Positions 10,601 to 19,999 of a stretch of 24,447 bases of DNA are shown one piece after another; position 1 is the stretch's first letter, and the number at the start of each line of letters is the position of its first letter. The stretch is from Plakobranchus ocellatus. Taxonomy: Eukaryota; Mollusca; Gastropoda; Plakobranchidae. The translations under genes and the position numbers were made by a program. The stretch spans positions 216,982 through 241,428 of the forward strand of contig BLXT01004325.1 of assembly GCA_019648995.1 (NCBI GenBank), given 5' to 3'. The notes beneath the pieces were generated by a model. That model ran no database searches. It was not told where the DNA came from and worked only from the letters and a program-made list of their open reading frames with translations.

Positions 10601-13600
10601 ATACTCTGGTGCATTAATCAGCAACTACAGTAGAAACTGTAAAGGCTGAAGTCTAATATTTTGAATAACACTTGATTCTCCCAATTTTTAAGCAGAATGG
10701 CCATGAATGGCATTAAAAAGATTTTGTCTATCCTTCCTCTTGTCTCATTCTCATTATCCCCTGAATGGAAAGCAACACAAACCCCTGGAAAAAAAGATGA
10801 CACATAAATGCATCTAGTGGGCAACATGGAAAAAAACCTAGATGTGAAAGTAAATCTTTTTAAAGGCACTCTTTTAATTACTCCCTAAATGTTTTTAAAG
10901 AACATGACAATTTGAATTTTCTTAATCCAAATGTTGTCTTTTGCCATGGGATTTGAATTTGAGGTTTCTACTGATAATGAGTCATATCCATACAAAGGAA
11001 GTCATTTGCTGGCATTTGTCCAACAGGTGTATGAGGAATAATATACGAAAGTAGCTAGAGATCCTGGGGAAAAAATTATTTCTAATGGATGACCATTATG
11101 TTCGAAAACATTTTTTTTTCAATATCTCTGTTTTCAATTATGTTGCTTTAGACCCAAACTTATGATTATCAAAAAACACTCACTTTACATAGTGGGGTTC
11201 CATATATATCTTATATAGCATTACCACATAAAGAGATGTTCTGCAGCAGGGACAAGGATAATAAATGTTGATAGTTGTCAGGATTCTCAACCTTTCACAT
11301 ATCAATTCTCTCATAATCATCAGAAGTGTATCATATGATTTGATACCTGTTAAAAGCTATGTTTGTGCTCTCTACAAAGCTACAATCTATTTTTGAGTGT
11401 GATTTTTTTTGGCATTAAACATATTATCTTTCATTGGTGATACTACATATTTAAATGATGATATCACTTTTGCAGGCTAAGAAAATCATGGAGCATAAAC
11501 GAAAATATGAGCGCATCAGAGAAGAGAAAGAGCTGAAAAAGAGACAAGAAAGGATCAAGAAGGCCCGTGAAGAATATGAACGTCAAAAGGAGGTGAATTT
11601 ATTCTTACTGCTTGTACATCTGATGGATCCAGCTCCAGTCTGAATGATTCTTTAGTCCCACATGTTAGAATTCAGGGGCTACTTTTTAAAGACTGTTTGT
11701 CTTTTTAAGTTTTCACTATCCTCATCAACTGTCTTTCTATTACATGATGTCAACACATGTGACTATGTGCTTTAGTGGTTTCTTTCTTCAAACTCGGTTC
11801 AGAAATTTGCAAATTAAAACGGAAAATTGCATAAAATAGCAAAAAATAATTCCAAAATTTTCCACTAAATTTCCCAAAATTTAACCAATTTGCAAGCAAT
11901 TATTTTCAAGATTTTCATATGTTATCCAGGACAAGTTTAGAAAAAAGTATAAAAGTTTGCTTCCTCCAATATTTGTCCTTTTTTTTTTCAACTCAAAGAG
12001 TCGAGCAGTGATGTCGCAGTTGGTCTTTTTATTATTTGCAGTAACTAGATATCTCTCCATATGAAATCCTGCAACATGTCAGTAGACCACACCTAAACCA
12101 AAAAGAAATTGATGAGCTTTCCATTTTGCCTCTAATTCTTTCTTATTAAACTGCTGTAAACCGAAAGCCTTGGCTGCCTCCTATTGTTAAAGCAAAATAA
12201 AAACTACCAGGAAAGCCCAGTCATTGTGAGACCAACATTTAAAAAAATCTTTTTTTTTTTTTTAACCCACTGTGCCCCTCCCTTTCTTTCTCGCATTACT
12301 TCATACAAACCCTTTACTGTTACCTGTACCTCACACTACGGACGGCCAGGCCTGATGTCTGGCTAGGTCTACTGCACACACCTGCCCATCCCTTCTCTTC
12401 CACCACTCGGTTATGCAGCGGGACCGTGCCAGACACTCCCTATATGTCTAGGTCCCGTCAGAGCTAAACAAACAATATTGCATCACAGCCGGTAATAAAG
12501 CCATCTCTCTTGTTGAGAACTTCAGGACCGGGAAAACTAACTTAGGGGATGATGAAATTGTGAAAGCTCTATTATTCTACATCGATAACAGACACAAGAA
12601 CCTCTTAACTGAAAAGGAAATAGAAGGAGATAGAGAAATGATTAAGAAAGAGAGAAAGCTTCGTGGATAGGCATGTTCATTCACATTGTGGTGTGACGAT
12701 GGGTGGGATTGATTTAACTTTATATTTGGTCACTCTCCTCTATTAATCTTACTTATTTAATGCGCTATGCTTAAACCAAAATAGAAATCACATTCCCTAG
12801 AATTTCGGTTTAAACGTGTTCCACTGTATAAAAAGCTTTGGTTTGTAACATGAAGGTAACACACACAAAAAAAATCTGAGTAACTGAACATTGTAATAGA
12901 TGTAAGAGTTAGGGCTGACCTGATGCTCTGCTGCAAAGAACAAAGAAAGGCGCTTGGTATGTTGGGTTAGTTGGTCACATTTTGTTGGCATTTGTACAAC
13001 ATATGCTTAAAAGGTTACAGCAAGACAAGCCCTTAACTTCTGAAGCCAAAATGGTATCACTCCATTAGCTAAAACCCAACATCAAATGGTCAGTGCTAGC
13101 ACTGTCAAAGGGAAGAGTGAATTGATAGCAGCAGTAGACAGGGTAGTATTACTCACAACCAGTAATCAGTGGTATATCTTTATAATTCACTGTCTCTGGC
13201 TTTCATTTCATTCTTTCATTCTCTTTCAAGTTAAAAGAATAAAAAGTGTACGACTAAGAAAATACTCATTTGTCTTGTTTAATAAAAAAAAAAAATTTAG
13301 AACATTCAAGACTATTCTAAACTCAAGATACAGATTGTTTAATGTACTAAATGTATTTCAGGAATTTTAAGAATTAGACTCACTGTCACGCAAGACAAAG
13401 GAACCAATTGGATCACTGCAAATGATCTTGGCCTAGATAGAGAATATTTCAATTCTATCCCGACCAATTTTGGCAGACACATGAATACCCGCTAGTTGTA
13501 TTACAGTTGCCTGAAGGAGATCTACAGCTATGCCAAGATGACTCGGATACATGAAATGCTTAATCCATTTCATTTATTGGGCTCATGACTACATTCGCCT

Positions 13601-16008
13601 CTCAAGACTGAAGGTTCCATTACTTTCAATTTCAGTATCCACTCATCTCATCACTTGAATTCTTGAGAAAATAGGAAGTCCCCTCGGAAATATTTAATTT
13701 TTGTTGTTGTTGTGCGTTCAGTATACTAAGTTTTATGGTTAATTTTTTTTTTATTTGCAATATGATATGTTATGGTATGTTTTAATATATTATGTTTTTC
13801 TTTTTTGCAATAAGGCCTTGATTTGGTATTATTGATGACAATTTCTGCATCTTGTTTGAATATAAAGTCTAGACATTGATCGTTGTAGGCAGAAGTTTGG
13901 CATTTTGTTGAGAATTTTTATAATGCCATTGATTGTGTTATGCCGACCAACATTAAGTCATCTTGTATTTCTCAATTTTTTTTTAAGGAGCATAGTGCAT
14001 CTGGCGGATCTGATGGCGGCTTTGCTGGTTTCCCTGGAGCTTTTCCAGGTATGGATGAATTGCTCATACAAGCCTTTTTTTTATTCAGGACAGGTTGTAA
14101 AATTTTTTTTTTAATTTCAGTTGAGAGATCTGGCAGCTTTCAGTTCTTTTGAAGTTTCTCAAAAAATCTCTTTCACATTTTTTGCACTTGTGTATTTCAT
14201 TTTTGCTAGTAAGGTACCATCTTATTCATTTAAGAACTGTGCAGTTGAGTATACAACGTATTTAAAGTTAAATAACAGAATAAATTTTTTTTTTATTATT
14301 CATAAATCTATGGTGAACTTTCTGCAAGTGCCATTACAAACGGAATATTTCAATTCATAATTTTATCCACGTAGATATATGTACAATATATAATAGTACA
14401 GGACAACTCATGCTAGGGAGGGGCTGTAATCATTCAAAGATGAATCATTGGCCTATTGTGAACTATTAAAGCCTTGTATTGTAAATTAACTTATTGATTG
14501 TGCAGGACAACCACATATTGAAGAAGAGATTCTTCATAGAACCAAGGCCTTTAAACTCAACTGTATTTGTTGCAGGTAACTGAAATTATTAATGGGTGTA
14601 TGACAGGTTTTCAATCAATATACCTGTAAAAAATATATATTAAATGCACTCTTGTGTGCAGGCATCATAGTACTACAAATTTTCATGACATTTTGATGTA
14701 AATTTAGTGTAAAAAAAAAAAGAATATACACAAATATAGGCCTACATATTTTTCAATTACTTTTCCTGATGCATTATGATTCATTTTGTGCTGACACCTC
14801 ACAAATTAAAAATCGCTTGAGATTTTTTTATTATAAGCTTCACTGTCTTACTTTATAGAATCCTATGCATTTCATTTTAATTTGTAGGCTCGGGTGGAGG
14901 GATGCCTGGCATGCCAGACTTAGCCCAGTTGCTTAAAGATCCAGAACTGCTGAAGGCTTTCCAGGTGAGAATGATGCAATAGTATGTTTAATTATTTGCC
15001 AACAAGGATAATTATATTATATGATAATACAGTTGTATTCTTTAAAGACATGCTTTGGATAAATTCATGTTGTAGTGTTTTGCCTTTTTTTTTTCCAAGC
15101 TTTAAACACACTCTTTAAAATCAGTGGTGATTACTCCTTGGCTGAAGGAGGTTATTTCCATCACTCAGCAGGGAGTCCCACAAGCACATTCACTGCTTAT
15201 AAATAGTAGATGTATATTTTCTGCTGCTTTATATGCGGTTGGGCTGTAGCATGGATGTGAATGAAATTGAAGGTAAAGTACAGGCATAGTTTGTGGAAGC
15301 AGAGGCAAGTCAATGCAATGTCATTGTTTGTCTTCCTCACCTGTAAACATAGTATGTACATGTAATTTTGCTGCTGGTACGGTTAGGTATAGCCAAAGAC
15401 TTTATGAGCTTGGTCATTAATAGATTAATACTGCTGTTGATTTGGAAATAAAATCATAGAATGAAACAAAAAAAAAAGCAAGAGTTCAATAACTTAATTC
15501 TTTTTTCTGCAATGTATAAGGAAAATAATCGGTTTTTTTTTTGTTTTTTGGTTTAAAAAGAAAAGACGGGCATCTTAGTAAACACATGCTATTCAAGCTT
15601 CCTGAGCACAATGCATTTAATCTGTTCTACTGGGTTTTTTTTTTTCCTAGGGCTATTTTAAGGCTTTGCATAAATTGCAATGTTGACATATTTTGATGAA
15701 ACAGCCTTTAAAAATTTGTGTGTTTTCATTATTATGAATCACATACCCAAAACATTGCTCTCTAATTTCTGTTTTTTGTCTTCCTCTTTTCCTTTTTGTA
15801 TTCAAATCCTTAGGACCCAGAGGTGGCCCAAGCATTCCAGGATGTGGCAATGAACCCAGCCAACATCAACAAGTACCAAAATAATCCCAAGGTTCAGGCA
15901 GTTATTAACAAAATGGCCACTAAATTTGGCCCTGGCAGTGGAGCAGGTGGTGCAGAACCTGGCTCTGGGCAATTTCCTCCTGACTTCACAGGTCCTGGGA
16001 CAGTGTGA
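4536..16008 (+). CDS. ST13: Hsc70-interacting protein Hip (ST13), complete nine-exon coding region
   Basis: Hip is a cytosolic Hsp70 co-chaperone that binds the Hsp70 ATPase domain and stabilises its ADP-bound, substrate-holding state (family knowledge). Nine exons join in phase into 1140 nt, giving 379 residues; human Hip has 369. Visible order: N-terminal dimerisation segment (about 1-48, with [18 protein letters not shown]), acidic Glu/Asp linker (54-112), TPR1 about 117-150, TPR2 about 151-184 and TPR3 about 185-219 ([17 protein letters not shown]). Next come a very charged helix (231-269), a short Gly/Pro/Met linker (275-299) and an STI1/DP domain (about 300-353) with two DPE motifs and [14 protein letters not shown]. 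The start is fixed by an A at -3, a G at +4 and an in-frame TGA at 4524-4526. Oddities: the GGMP-repeat region is much shorter than in vertebrates, there is a 26-residue Gly/Pro-rich tail after the STI1 domain, and intron 4 has a GC donor. Exon boundaries come from splice signals and family similarity, without transcript data. Confidence 0.96.
4718..4763. repeat. Imperfect nested inverted repeat in Hip intron 1
   Basis: CTATGAAAT (4718-4726) pairs with ATTTCATAG (4755-4763), and GATA (4729-4732) with TATC (4751-4754) after a 2-nt bulge. Inside lies the perfect palindrome TTGCA-CC-TGCAA (4735-4746). It could be a chance hairpin in AT-rich DNA or a trace of a small element. Confidence 0.5.
5541..5911 (+). 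repeat. Diverged tandem duplication (about 185-bp unit)
   Basis: Unit 1 (about 5541-5726) and unit 2 (about 5727-5911) share long blocks. These include AAGCAATAATAGGCATACCT at 5576 and 5762, a segment of TAAGTGAAATTG type, GAACAGCATAATAAAAA, and TTCAACCTTTTAATTACA followed by CAGCCTG at 5700 and 5883. The period is 183-186 bp, with scattered substitutions and small indels. Confidence 0.9.
6130..6390 (+). repeat. Purine-rich GA tract in Hip intron 1
   Basis: The + strand is rich in GGGAGG, GAGAGA and AAGAG. It produces spurious Ser/Leu-rich open frames on the opposite strand. No gene is supported. Confidence 0.75.
8040..8308 (+). CDS. ST13: Hip coding exon 2: acidic linker and start of TPR1
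   Basis: It encodes residues 41-131. The acceptor is TGCATTCAG|C and the donor GAAG|GTTATA. Joining exon 1 directly gives ...[10 protein letters not shown], which lines up with human VES-MGGKVPP without a gap, so no exon is missing from intron 1. A strongly acidic run (Glu-rich 67-81, Asp/Glu-rich 93-98) follows. The conserved [13 protein letters not shown] leads into the first TPR helix. Confidence 0.95.
8309..8659 (+). other. Hip intron 2
   Basis: This 351-nt GT-AG intron has a T20-class run at about 8371-8390. Nothing else is recognised. Confidence 0.9.
8660..8744 (+). CDS. ST13: Hip coding exon 3: TPR1 helix B
   Basis: It encodes residues 131-159. It contains [20 protein letters not shown] and YAKRA, near-identical to the family's TPR1/TPR2 junction. 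The acceptor is CATTTGTAG|G and the donor CAAG|GTTTGT. Phases (1 in, 2 out) fit both neighbours. Confidence 0.96.
8745..9874 (+). other. Hip intron 3
   Basis: This 1130-nt GT-AG intron contains a CT-rich low-complexity block (about 8810-8920) and several T runs. No gene is seen; open frames here are AT-rich chance frames. Confidence 0.88.
9875..9985 (+). CDS. ST13: Hip coding exon 4: TPR2, ends at a GC donor
   Basis: It encodes residues 159-196, with [19 protein letters not shown] followed by YKWRGKAYR. The acceptor is TTGATTAG|T. The coding similarity ends exactly at ACAG, followed by GCAAGT: a GC splice donor in the otherwise consensus context typical of GC-AG introns. The split Arg codon (AG|G) is restored with exon 5. 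Confidence 0.95.
9986..10350 (+). other. Hip intron 4, GC-AG type
   Basis: This 365-nt intron starts GCAAGT after exonic ACAG and ends TTGGTTAG. Only this boundary keeps TPR2 and TPR3 in frame and gap-free. The rest is T-rich, with a long T tract at about 10320-10339 serving as polypyrimidine tract. Confidence 0.85.
10351..10453 (+). CDS. ST13: Hip coding exon 5: TPR3
   Basis: It encodes residues 196-230. It carries [20 protein letters not shown], matching human [20 protein letters not shown]. The acceptor (TTGGTTAG|G) lies just after a 19-20 nt T run. The donor is CCAAAT|GTGAGT, phase 0. Confidence 0.96.
10454..11475 (+). other. Hip intron 5
   Basis: This 1022-nt GT-AG intron (GTGAGT...TTGCAG) has no gene or repeat that I can support. 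Confidence 0.88.
11476..11592 (+). CDS. ST13: Hip coding exon 6: charged helix
   Basis: It encodes 39 whole codons, residues 231-269, phase 0 at both ends. The sequence is a Lys/Arg/Glu-rich helix ([20 protein letters not shown]...), as expected C-terminal to the Hip TPRs and thought to contribute to Hsp70 binding. The acceptor is TTTTGCAG|G and the donor AAGGAG|GTGAAT. Confidence 0.96.
11593..13987 (+). other. Hip intron 6
   Basis: This 2395-nt GT-AG intron differs in texture from the others. The part around 12270-12680 is less AT-rich and contains a 72-codon open frame (12452-12670). A short open frame of about 34 codons starts at 12045 in another frame. This may be the remains of an inserted element or gene fragment. 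The 3' end is a T-run plus TTTTAAG. Confidence 0.8.
12452..12670 (+). other. Orphan 72-codon open frame in Hip intron 6
   Basis: The frame is open between TAG (12449-12451) and TAG (12668-12670). It has no early ATG. The predicted peptide looks protein-like, with ...[20 protein letters not shown] and later [20 protein letters not shown], a mix of hydrophobic and charged residues rather than the Phe/Leu/Lys bias of chance AT-rich frames. I do not recognise it. It could be a fragment of a transposon protein, a decayed gene copy, or chance. Confidence 0.35.
13988..14048 (+). CDS. ST13: Hip coding exon 7: Gly/Phe/Pro linker
   Basis: It encodes residues 270-290 ([19 protein letters not shown] then PG), the reduced counterpart of the vertebrate GGFPGG/GGMP region. 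The acceptor is a T-run followed by TTTTAAG|G, the donor CCAG|GTATGG. Phases 0 in and 1 out match exons 6 and 8. The join with exon 6 is shorter than human by about eight charged residues. A phase-0 microexon in intron 6 cannot be excluded. Confidence 0.85.
14049..14887 (+). other. Hip intron 7
   Basis: This 839-nt GT-AG intron (GTATGG...TTGTAG) contains a stretch at 14506-14575 bounded by a good acceptor (TTGTGCAG) and donor (CAG|GTAACT). Including it would add 70 nt and break the reading frame, so it is treated as a cryptic exon at most. Confidence 0.82.
14888..14964 (+). CDS. ST13: Hip coding exon 8: GMPGMP motif and start of STI1 domain
   Basis: It encodes residues 290-315, [20 protein letters not shown] then KAFQ. 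This matches the end of the GGMP region and the first DP repeat. The acceptor is ATTTGTAG|G and the donor TTCCAG|GTGAGA, phase 0 out. Confidence 0.95.
14965..15813 (+). other. Hip intron 8
   Basis: This 849-nt GT-AG intron (GTGAGA...CCTTAG) has poly-T and poly-A runs only. No gene is seen. Confidence 0.88.
15814..16008 (+). CDS. ST13: Hip coding exon 9: STI1/DP domain and C-terminal tail
   Basis: It encodes residues 316-379 and the TGA stop at 16006-16008. [20 protein letters not shown] then YQNNPKV is the conserved Hip C-terminal domain. Human Hip ends a few residues after the KFG motif; here the frame runs a further 26 Gly/Pro-rich residues to ...FTGPGTV. The acceptor is AATCCTTAG|G. Confidence 0.96.
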   Translation, partial: DPEVAQAFQDVAMNPANINKYQNNPKVQAVINKMATKFGPGSGAGGAEPGSGQFPPDFTGPGTV

Positions 16009-16090
16009 TCCACACTGCCTCTTGTCTTATTGTAATAAACAGAAGTCGTAATCCAGCAGCAACTTTGAGGTTTAGATTTCACCGAAGCAG

Positions 16091-16268
16091 TTTAATCCGC
16101 TTGGGTTTGTTCTTGCTTGTCGGTGTTTTTTTTTTCATACAAATACATCCCAATGGTGTCATAAATTAATGGAAGTTTTACTTCATAAGCATCTTAGTTT
16201 TTTAATCAAACCCACTTGGGTTTGATCTTGCTTTAGGTGTTTTTATTTTTTTACACAAAAACATGCCA
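16091..16268 (+). repeat. Diverged direct duplication in the Hip 3' UTR
   Basis: About 16091-16152 and 16201-16268 align: TTTAATC, then CTTGGGTTTG, TCTTGCTT, GGTGTTTTT, a T run, CA(T/C)A(C/A)AAA and ACAT.CCA. The second copy has an extra AAACCCA-type block that completes a palindrome. The spacing is about 110 bp. Confidence 0.75.
16205..16226 (+). repeat. 22-nt perfect palindrome (hairpin) in the Hip 3' UTR
   Basis: ATCAAACCCA-CT-TGGGTTTGAT has 10-base arms that are exact reverse complements around a 2-base centre. In RNA it would form a stem with a small loop. Copy 1 of the duplication lacks the left arm. Confidence 0.85.
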
Positions 16269-16919
16269 AGATTTTTTTTTTCTGTTCAGTGAAATAAATA
16301 TGTCACTGGGTATATCAGAAAAACGAATCAGCTGTTAAGAGTTCTCTATTGTGCTCACCAAGAATGCTAAGTCCAAGTCTTACATGAATAAAAAGAACAG
16401 TTTTTTGTCCTTTTTTTTTTCTAAATATTTTTGTTGTTAATTAATATTAATTGTTCTGTTTGACTTGTCTTAATGTGCAAATCACCAAAACCATATTCAT
16501 ATGTCATGCATACAGATCAAAGCTGTAGCAACTGAGTCCAGTGTTTTCTGTATCCTTTATATAAACTGTCATTATTAAATTTATTTGTGATTTAATGTTA
16601 TATATACTGTCCTAAGTCTCTGTCTATTGATTAGCGTTTGTGTTTTTTATTTCAAATGTAAGGTAGTATATTTTGCACTCAGTTTGAAACACTTTATAAT
16701 TTTTTTCCTTTTTTGATCAAATTTGTTTTAATATTTTTTTTTTTTAAACCTTTCACGTGAGTGGGATGGGGTTGATTCATGCTTTTGATAGAAGTTTTTA
16801 AGTATATATTGAATGAAATATGTGTCTGTTCACTGTGTATTTGTAGTGTTACTCATTATTTTGTGTGTGCTGTGAGAGCACCAAATTTCTGTGACTTGTT
16901 TTATGATTGTTTAAATAAA

Positions 16920-18727
16920 AGTCAAGTTTGTAAATTAATGAAATATGTTCACATTTCTACTACACTGTTGAAAGGAATTTTATTTTAAATCATTTTGTCT
17001 ATTTATATGTGTCAGTTTGAAGCAGCTTATCTCCTCCCCACGAGTTTCAAAAGAGGCTTCAGGTTCATAAAATTCTTACATTAAAAAAACATTTATTCTG
17101 TTGATGTATAAATTTTAGTTTATGTGGGGCTTTTTTTTTTCTTCTTGCTTTTTTTTTTTTTTTAATACAGGACCTACAGTGTCCTCTTGATTATATTGAT
17201 AATACCATTTGTGAGGTATAAATTGTGAAAGTAACTTTTACTAATTCAAAAAGGAAAACATTTCACACAAGTTGTGAGGAGTCAGTGCCACATAAGTATG
17301 TATCAAGTCCATGTGAATCTTTAACTGCACGGTTATACTTTTTTGTTTTGTTTTTTTTGTGGCTCTTGTTTGTTCCTTAAGGTTATTGCAGTTTTTTGTT
17401 TCATCTGGCATTAAAGAACATTTTTTAAAGATATATTGTGAATTGTTGTTTACTTTAAACTGTTTTATGAATTGTCTTTCAATTATTATATTGTGCATTT
17501 TCTTGTGAAAAAAAAAGCACAGAAGTACACCTATGTCTCACAACAAACTTTAAAGTTTTTGTTAATGCTTTTCTAAACATCATCCAAAATCAAATGCCTG
17601 ATCATCAAAATTGTTAGATGTAGCTTCAGATCAGTAGGACTTGTTTCACAATCATCTCTGATAATTTGATCAAAAGTAAGACCAAGGAGCTGCATTAGTT
17701 TTAAAAATTAAACAGTAAACTCCACAGGGCAAACATAAACCTTTTCATTTGATCTGGGATTTTTTTTGTTTTTTTGTCCTCTTTTACATTGCGTGATTAA
17801 GTAAATATTTCTTGTATAACAAGCAAAAATTATTTGTTATACTTATTGTGATTCTATATGAACACCAAACTGAAAGTAGGAGAGCTCTCTCAAGAATGTA
17901 CAAAAAAAAAAAATAACAAATACAAAGAGTATATACTCTGGGAAGGCATCTGGGTGAGTAAGGATTCCGAAATACTCAAGCATTTCTTTATCATCATTAC
18001 CTTCTGCCAGTATTTTCCATCTATCTTCCCTACTCGTGGATAAAACACAAGTTTGTCTTATTCACCCAATTCCAAGGACTATATTGGGTTCCATTGTATA
18101 TTTAAAAATGAGATTAGTAAAGCATGAATTGAATGGCCCACCGAAAAGAAGTTTTTGTTAGCCATGACTTAAGATGGGGGTCTTTTTTTATGTTCTTAGT
18201 TTAGGAAGTAAATCTAGAAGAATATGGGCTATTTTAATAAATCTTAACCTCTGGCTAGTATTATTTTACTCTAAACGATATCTTGAGACTTTAAAAAATT
18301 AAGGTGAAATGTGTATAGGGGTAAAATTCAGCTGATTGACTTCCTCTGGGCTACAGCTTTTTTCTTTTTATTCCCTAGCAGTTCAAAATAGAAACCTAGT
18401 TAAGTAGTTAAGTGAATTCAATGGTCAATTTTGTCAATATCTTGGATTGGGAAACGGTGACCTGTATCCCTCCAATCCCAGCGTGAATTTGCTCTAAATT
18501 AACAATGCACAGTGTGAGGAAATCAATATCTGTATTGATAATGGATGTCCCATAAATATTGTTTATTACTAGTGCTATTTTTTTCATCTTAATAGCAGAA
18601 ATGTGATAGAGCCCTTTCATCCAGTCAAATCGTGGGGTTTGTACTGGATTATGTGAAGATCAATAATAGAGTCAAACTCCAGTGCAATACTGGTAATTGT
18701 AATCCGGTCTGCCAAAAAAAAAAAATA

Positions 18728-18783
<56 letters not shown>

Positions 18784-19023
18784 GTGTGTGTGTGTTTTGG
18801 ACCTCATGTAGTATTTTGGCATTTCTGGAAAGATAAAAATAAAGTTACCAACTACATGTGTAAATGACAGCATATGTTTCATTTTAATTTTATCATAACT
18901 TCGCCAGCTCTGCATACTATTTTTGAAGTATCTCTTAAAATTAAGATATTTTTTACGAAAGTGAAGTTACATACATGTGCGTTTATCAGAAAAAACTAAA
19001 GTTACAATCCTGAAGTATATGTA
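16920..19023. other. Intergenic region downstream of Hip
   Basis: AT-rich sequence with T-runs and no supported gene. It contains a (TA)n/(TG)n microsatellite at 18725-18795. Open frames at 17241-17498, 18408-18620 and 18649-18915 on the - strand are low-complexity or unrecognised chance frames. Confidence 0.8.
18725..18795. repeat. (TA)n-(TG)n microsatellite
   Basis: About 58 nt of near-perfect TA repeat is followed by CGTGTGTGTGTG. The left side is a poly-A run. Confidence 0.97.
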
Positions 19024-19731
19024 TGTTAGGAGCAAGACCAGTCTTCCCGACAGGGATTACACACTCAAACACGAACGACACTTGCACGCCACAATAATAA
19101 AGTTAAATACTTTTAAACAATTATCGACTGCAACACACGAGAGGTAAGACGCGACGCAACTAAAGAAAGTCGAACGCAGGGTATAGGCGACCAATAAATA
19201 TATATATATATTCTTAAAAATAGAAAGAAGTAGGAAGACTTACACGAAGAAGTAGACTGATAGAAATAAGAGGTAATTCACTTAATAACTTAGCTCAAGT
19301 CAACGCACGCAGGCGAGACTTGGGAATTAATAGGAAATTAATCTAGTAACATTAAGAAACTACTGAGTCTACGCGACTCGTCAATACTATTCTAACGCCA
19401 CCAGGGGAAGAAGAAATACAGTGGCACTAACTATAATAACACACTAAGAATAATCCTGTCTACAGAGTCACCAGCACGCTAAATAAGTTAGAGAGTCAAG
19501 TTCTTGATCACACGTCTCACAGTTCCTGAAAGTAGATAGATCTAGCCAAATAGTGGCGTATCAAACAACAGATCTAGATAAGTTCACACAGTGCAATAAT
19601 GCAGACTCAAGGAGCCGTGGGCTACCAGCCCAAAATATCAATCTCAACAGTCTCGGAGGGAATGGAATTCACCCAGGACGACGGGTTGAAAGTAGATCTA
19701 CTGCTACGCGCAGTGCACTCTAGAAGAGTAG

Positions 19732-19739
19732 TATAAATA
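19732..19739 (+). promoter_or_regulatory. TATAAATA box in the LTR (+ strand)
   Basis: TATAAATAG lies in GAGTAGTATAAATAGC, about 260 nt from the right edge. It would fit a U3/R border if the LTR is oriented on the + strand. It competes with the - strand promoter reading. Confidence 0.35.
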
Positions 19740-19894
19740 GCACAAATAGGTACTTGACCAGATTCTAATGAAGTGAACGGCCGACACGACCCAAGGTTCA
19801 ATCATGTAGCTCTGCAAACACGTCAAGCTCTCGTCAATCTTTCCGCTCCGGACTCAAAATGTCGTCTTCTCTGTAATCCCACGACGTACCCTGC

Positions 19895-19953
19895 TTTATA
19901 CTGGAGTGAGTGAGTTCTGTCTTGTTTACACTTGAACTGGAATGGTGACGTCA
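19895..19953 (-). promoter_or_regulatory. CRE and TATA motifs in the LTR (- strand orientation)
   Basis: Reading the - strand, a perfect CRE palindrome TGACGTCA (19946-19953) lies 46 nt before TATAAA (19900-19895), about 50-100 nt from that LTR edge. This arrangement looks like a U3 promoter. No AATAAA follows on this strand inside the element. Confidence 0.4.
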
Positions 19954-19999
19954 TGTCCTATAAACCCTGACCTCTACTCGCCTAAATCTAGCCCTAACA

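Larger units (their letters stand above)
16034..16919 (+). terminator. ST13: Candidate Hip 3' UTR and polyadenylation signals
   Basis: AATAAA occurs at 16034-16039 (only 26 nt past the stop), 16293-16298, 16387-16392 and 16914-16919. An ATTAAA variant lies at 16574-16579. The first would leave almost no 3' UTR. Several may be used alternatively. The sequence cannot show which, so the mRNA 3' end is uncertain. Confidence 0.55.
19024..19999. mobile_element. Solo LTR of an LTR retrotransposon (976 bp)
   Basis: The element begins TGTTAGG and ends CCTAACA: the canonical TG...CA ends with a 7-bp terminal inverted repeat. It is flanked by a perfect 5-bp direct repeat, ATGTA (19019-19023 and 20000-20004), the target-site duplication expected of integrase-mediated insertion. 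It has no coding frame, and its texture is richer in CG dinucleotides than its flanks. A 976-bp length fits a solo LTR left by LTR-LTR recombination. A small non-autonomous element is less likely. Possible promoter parts lie on both strands (next two entries), so orientation is open. The superfamily cannot be told without internal sequence. Confidence 0.82.

Noticed and set aside
18649..18915. 88-codon - strand open frame with repeated Tyr-Ile
   Set aside because: It is an artefact of translating the (TA)n microsatellite. The same applies to the + strand frame at 21742-21978.
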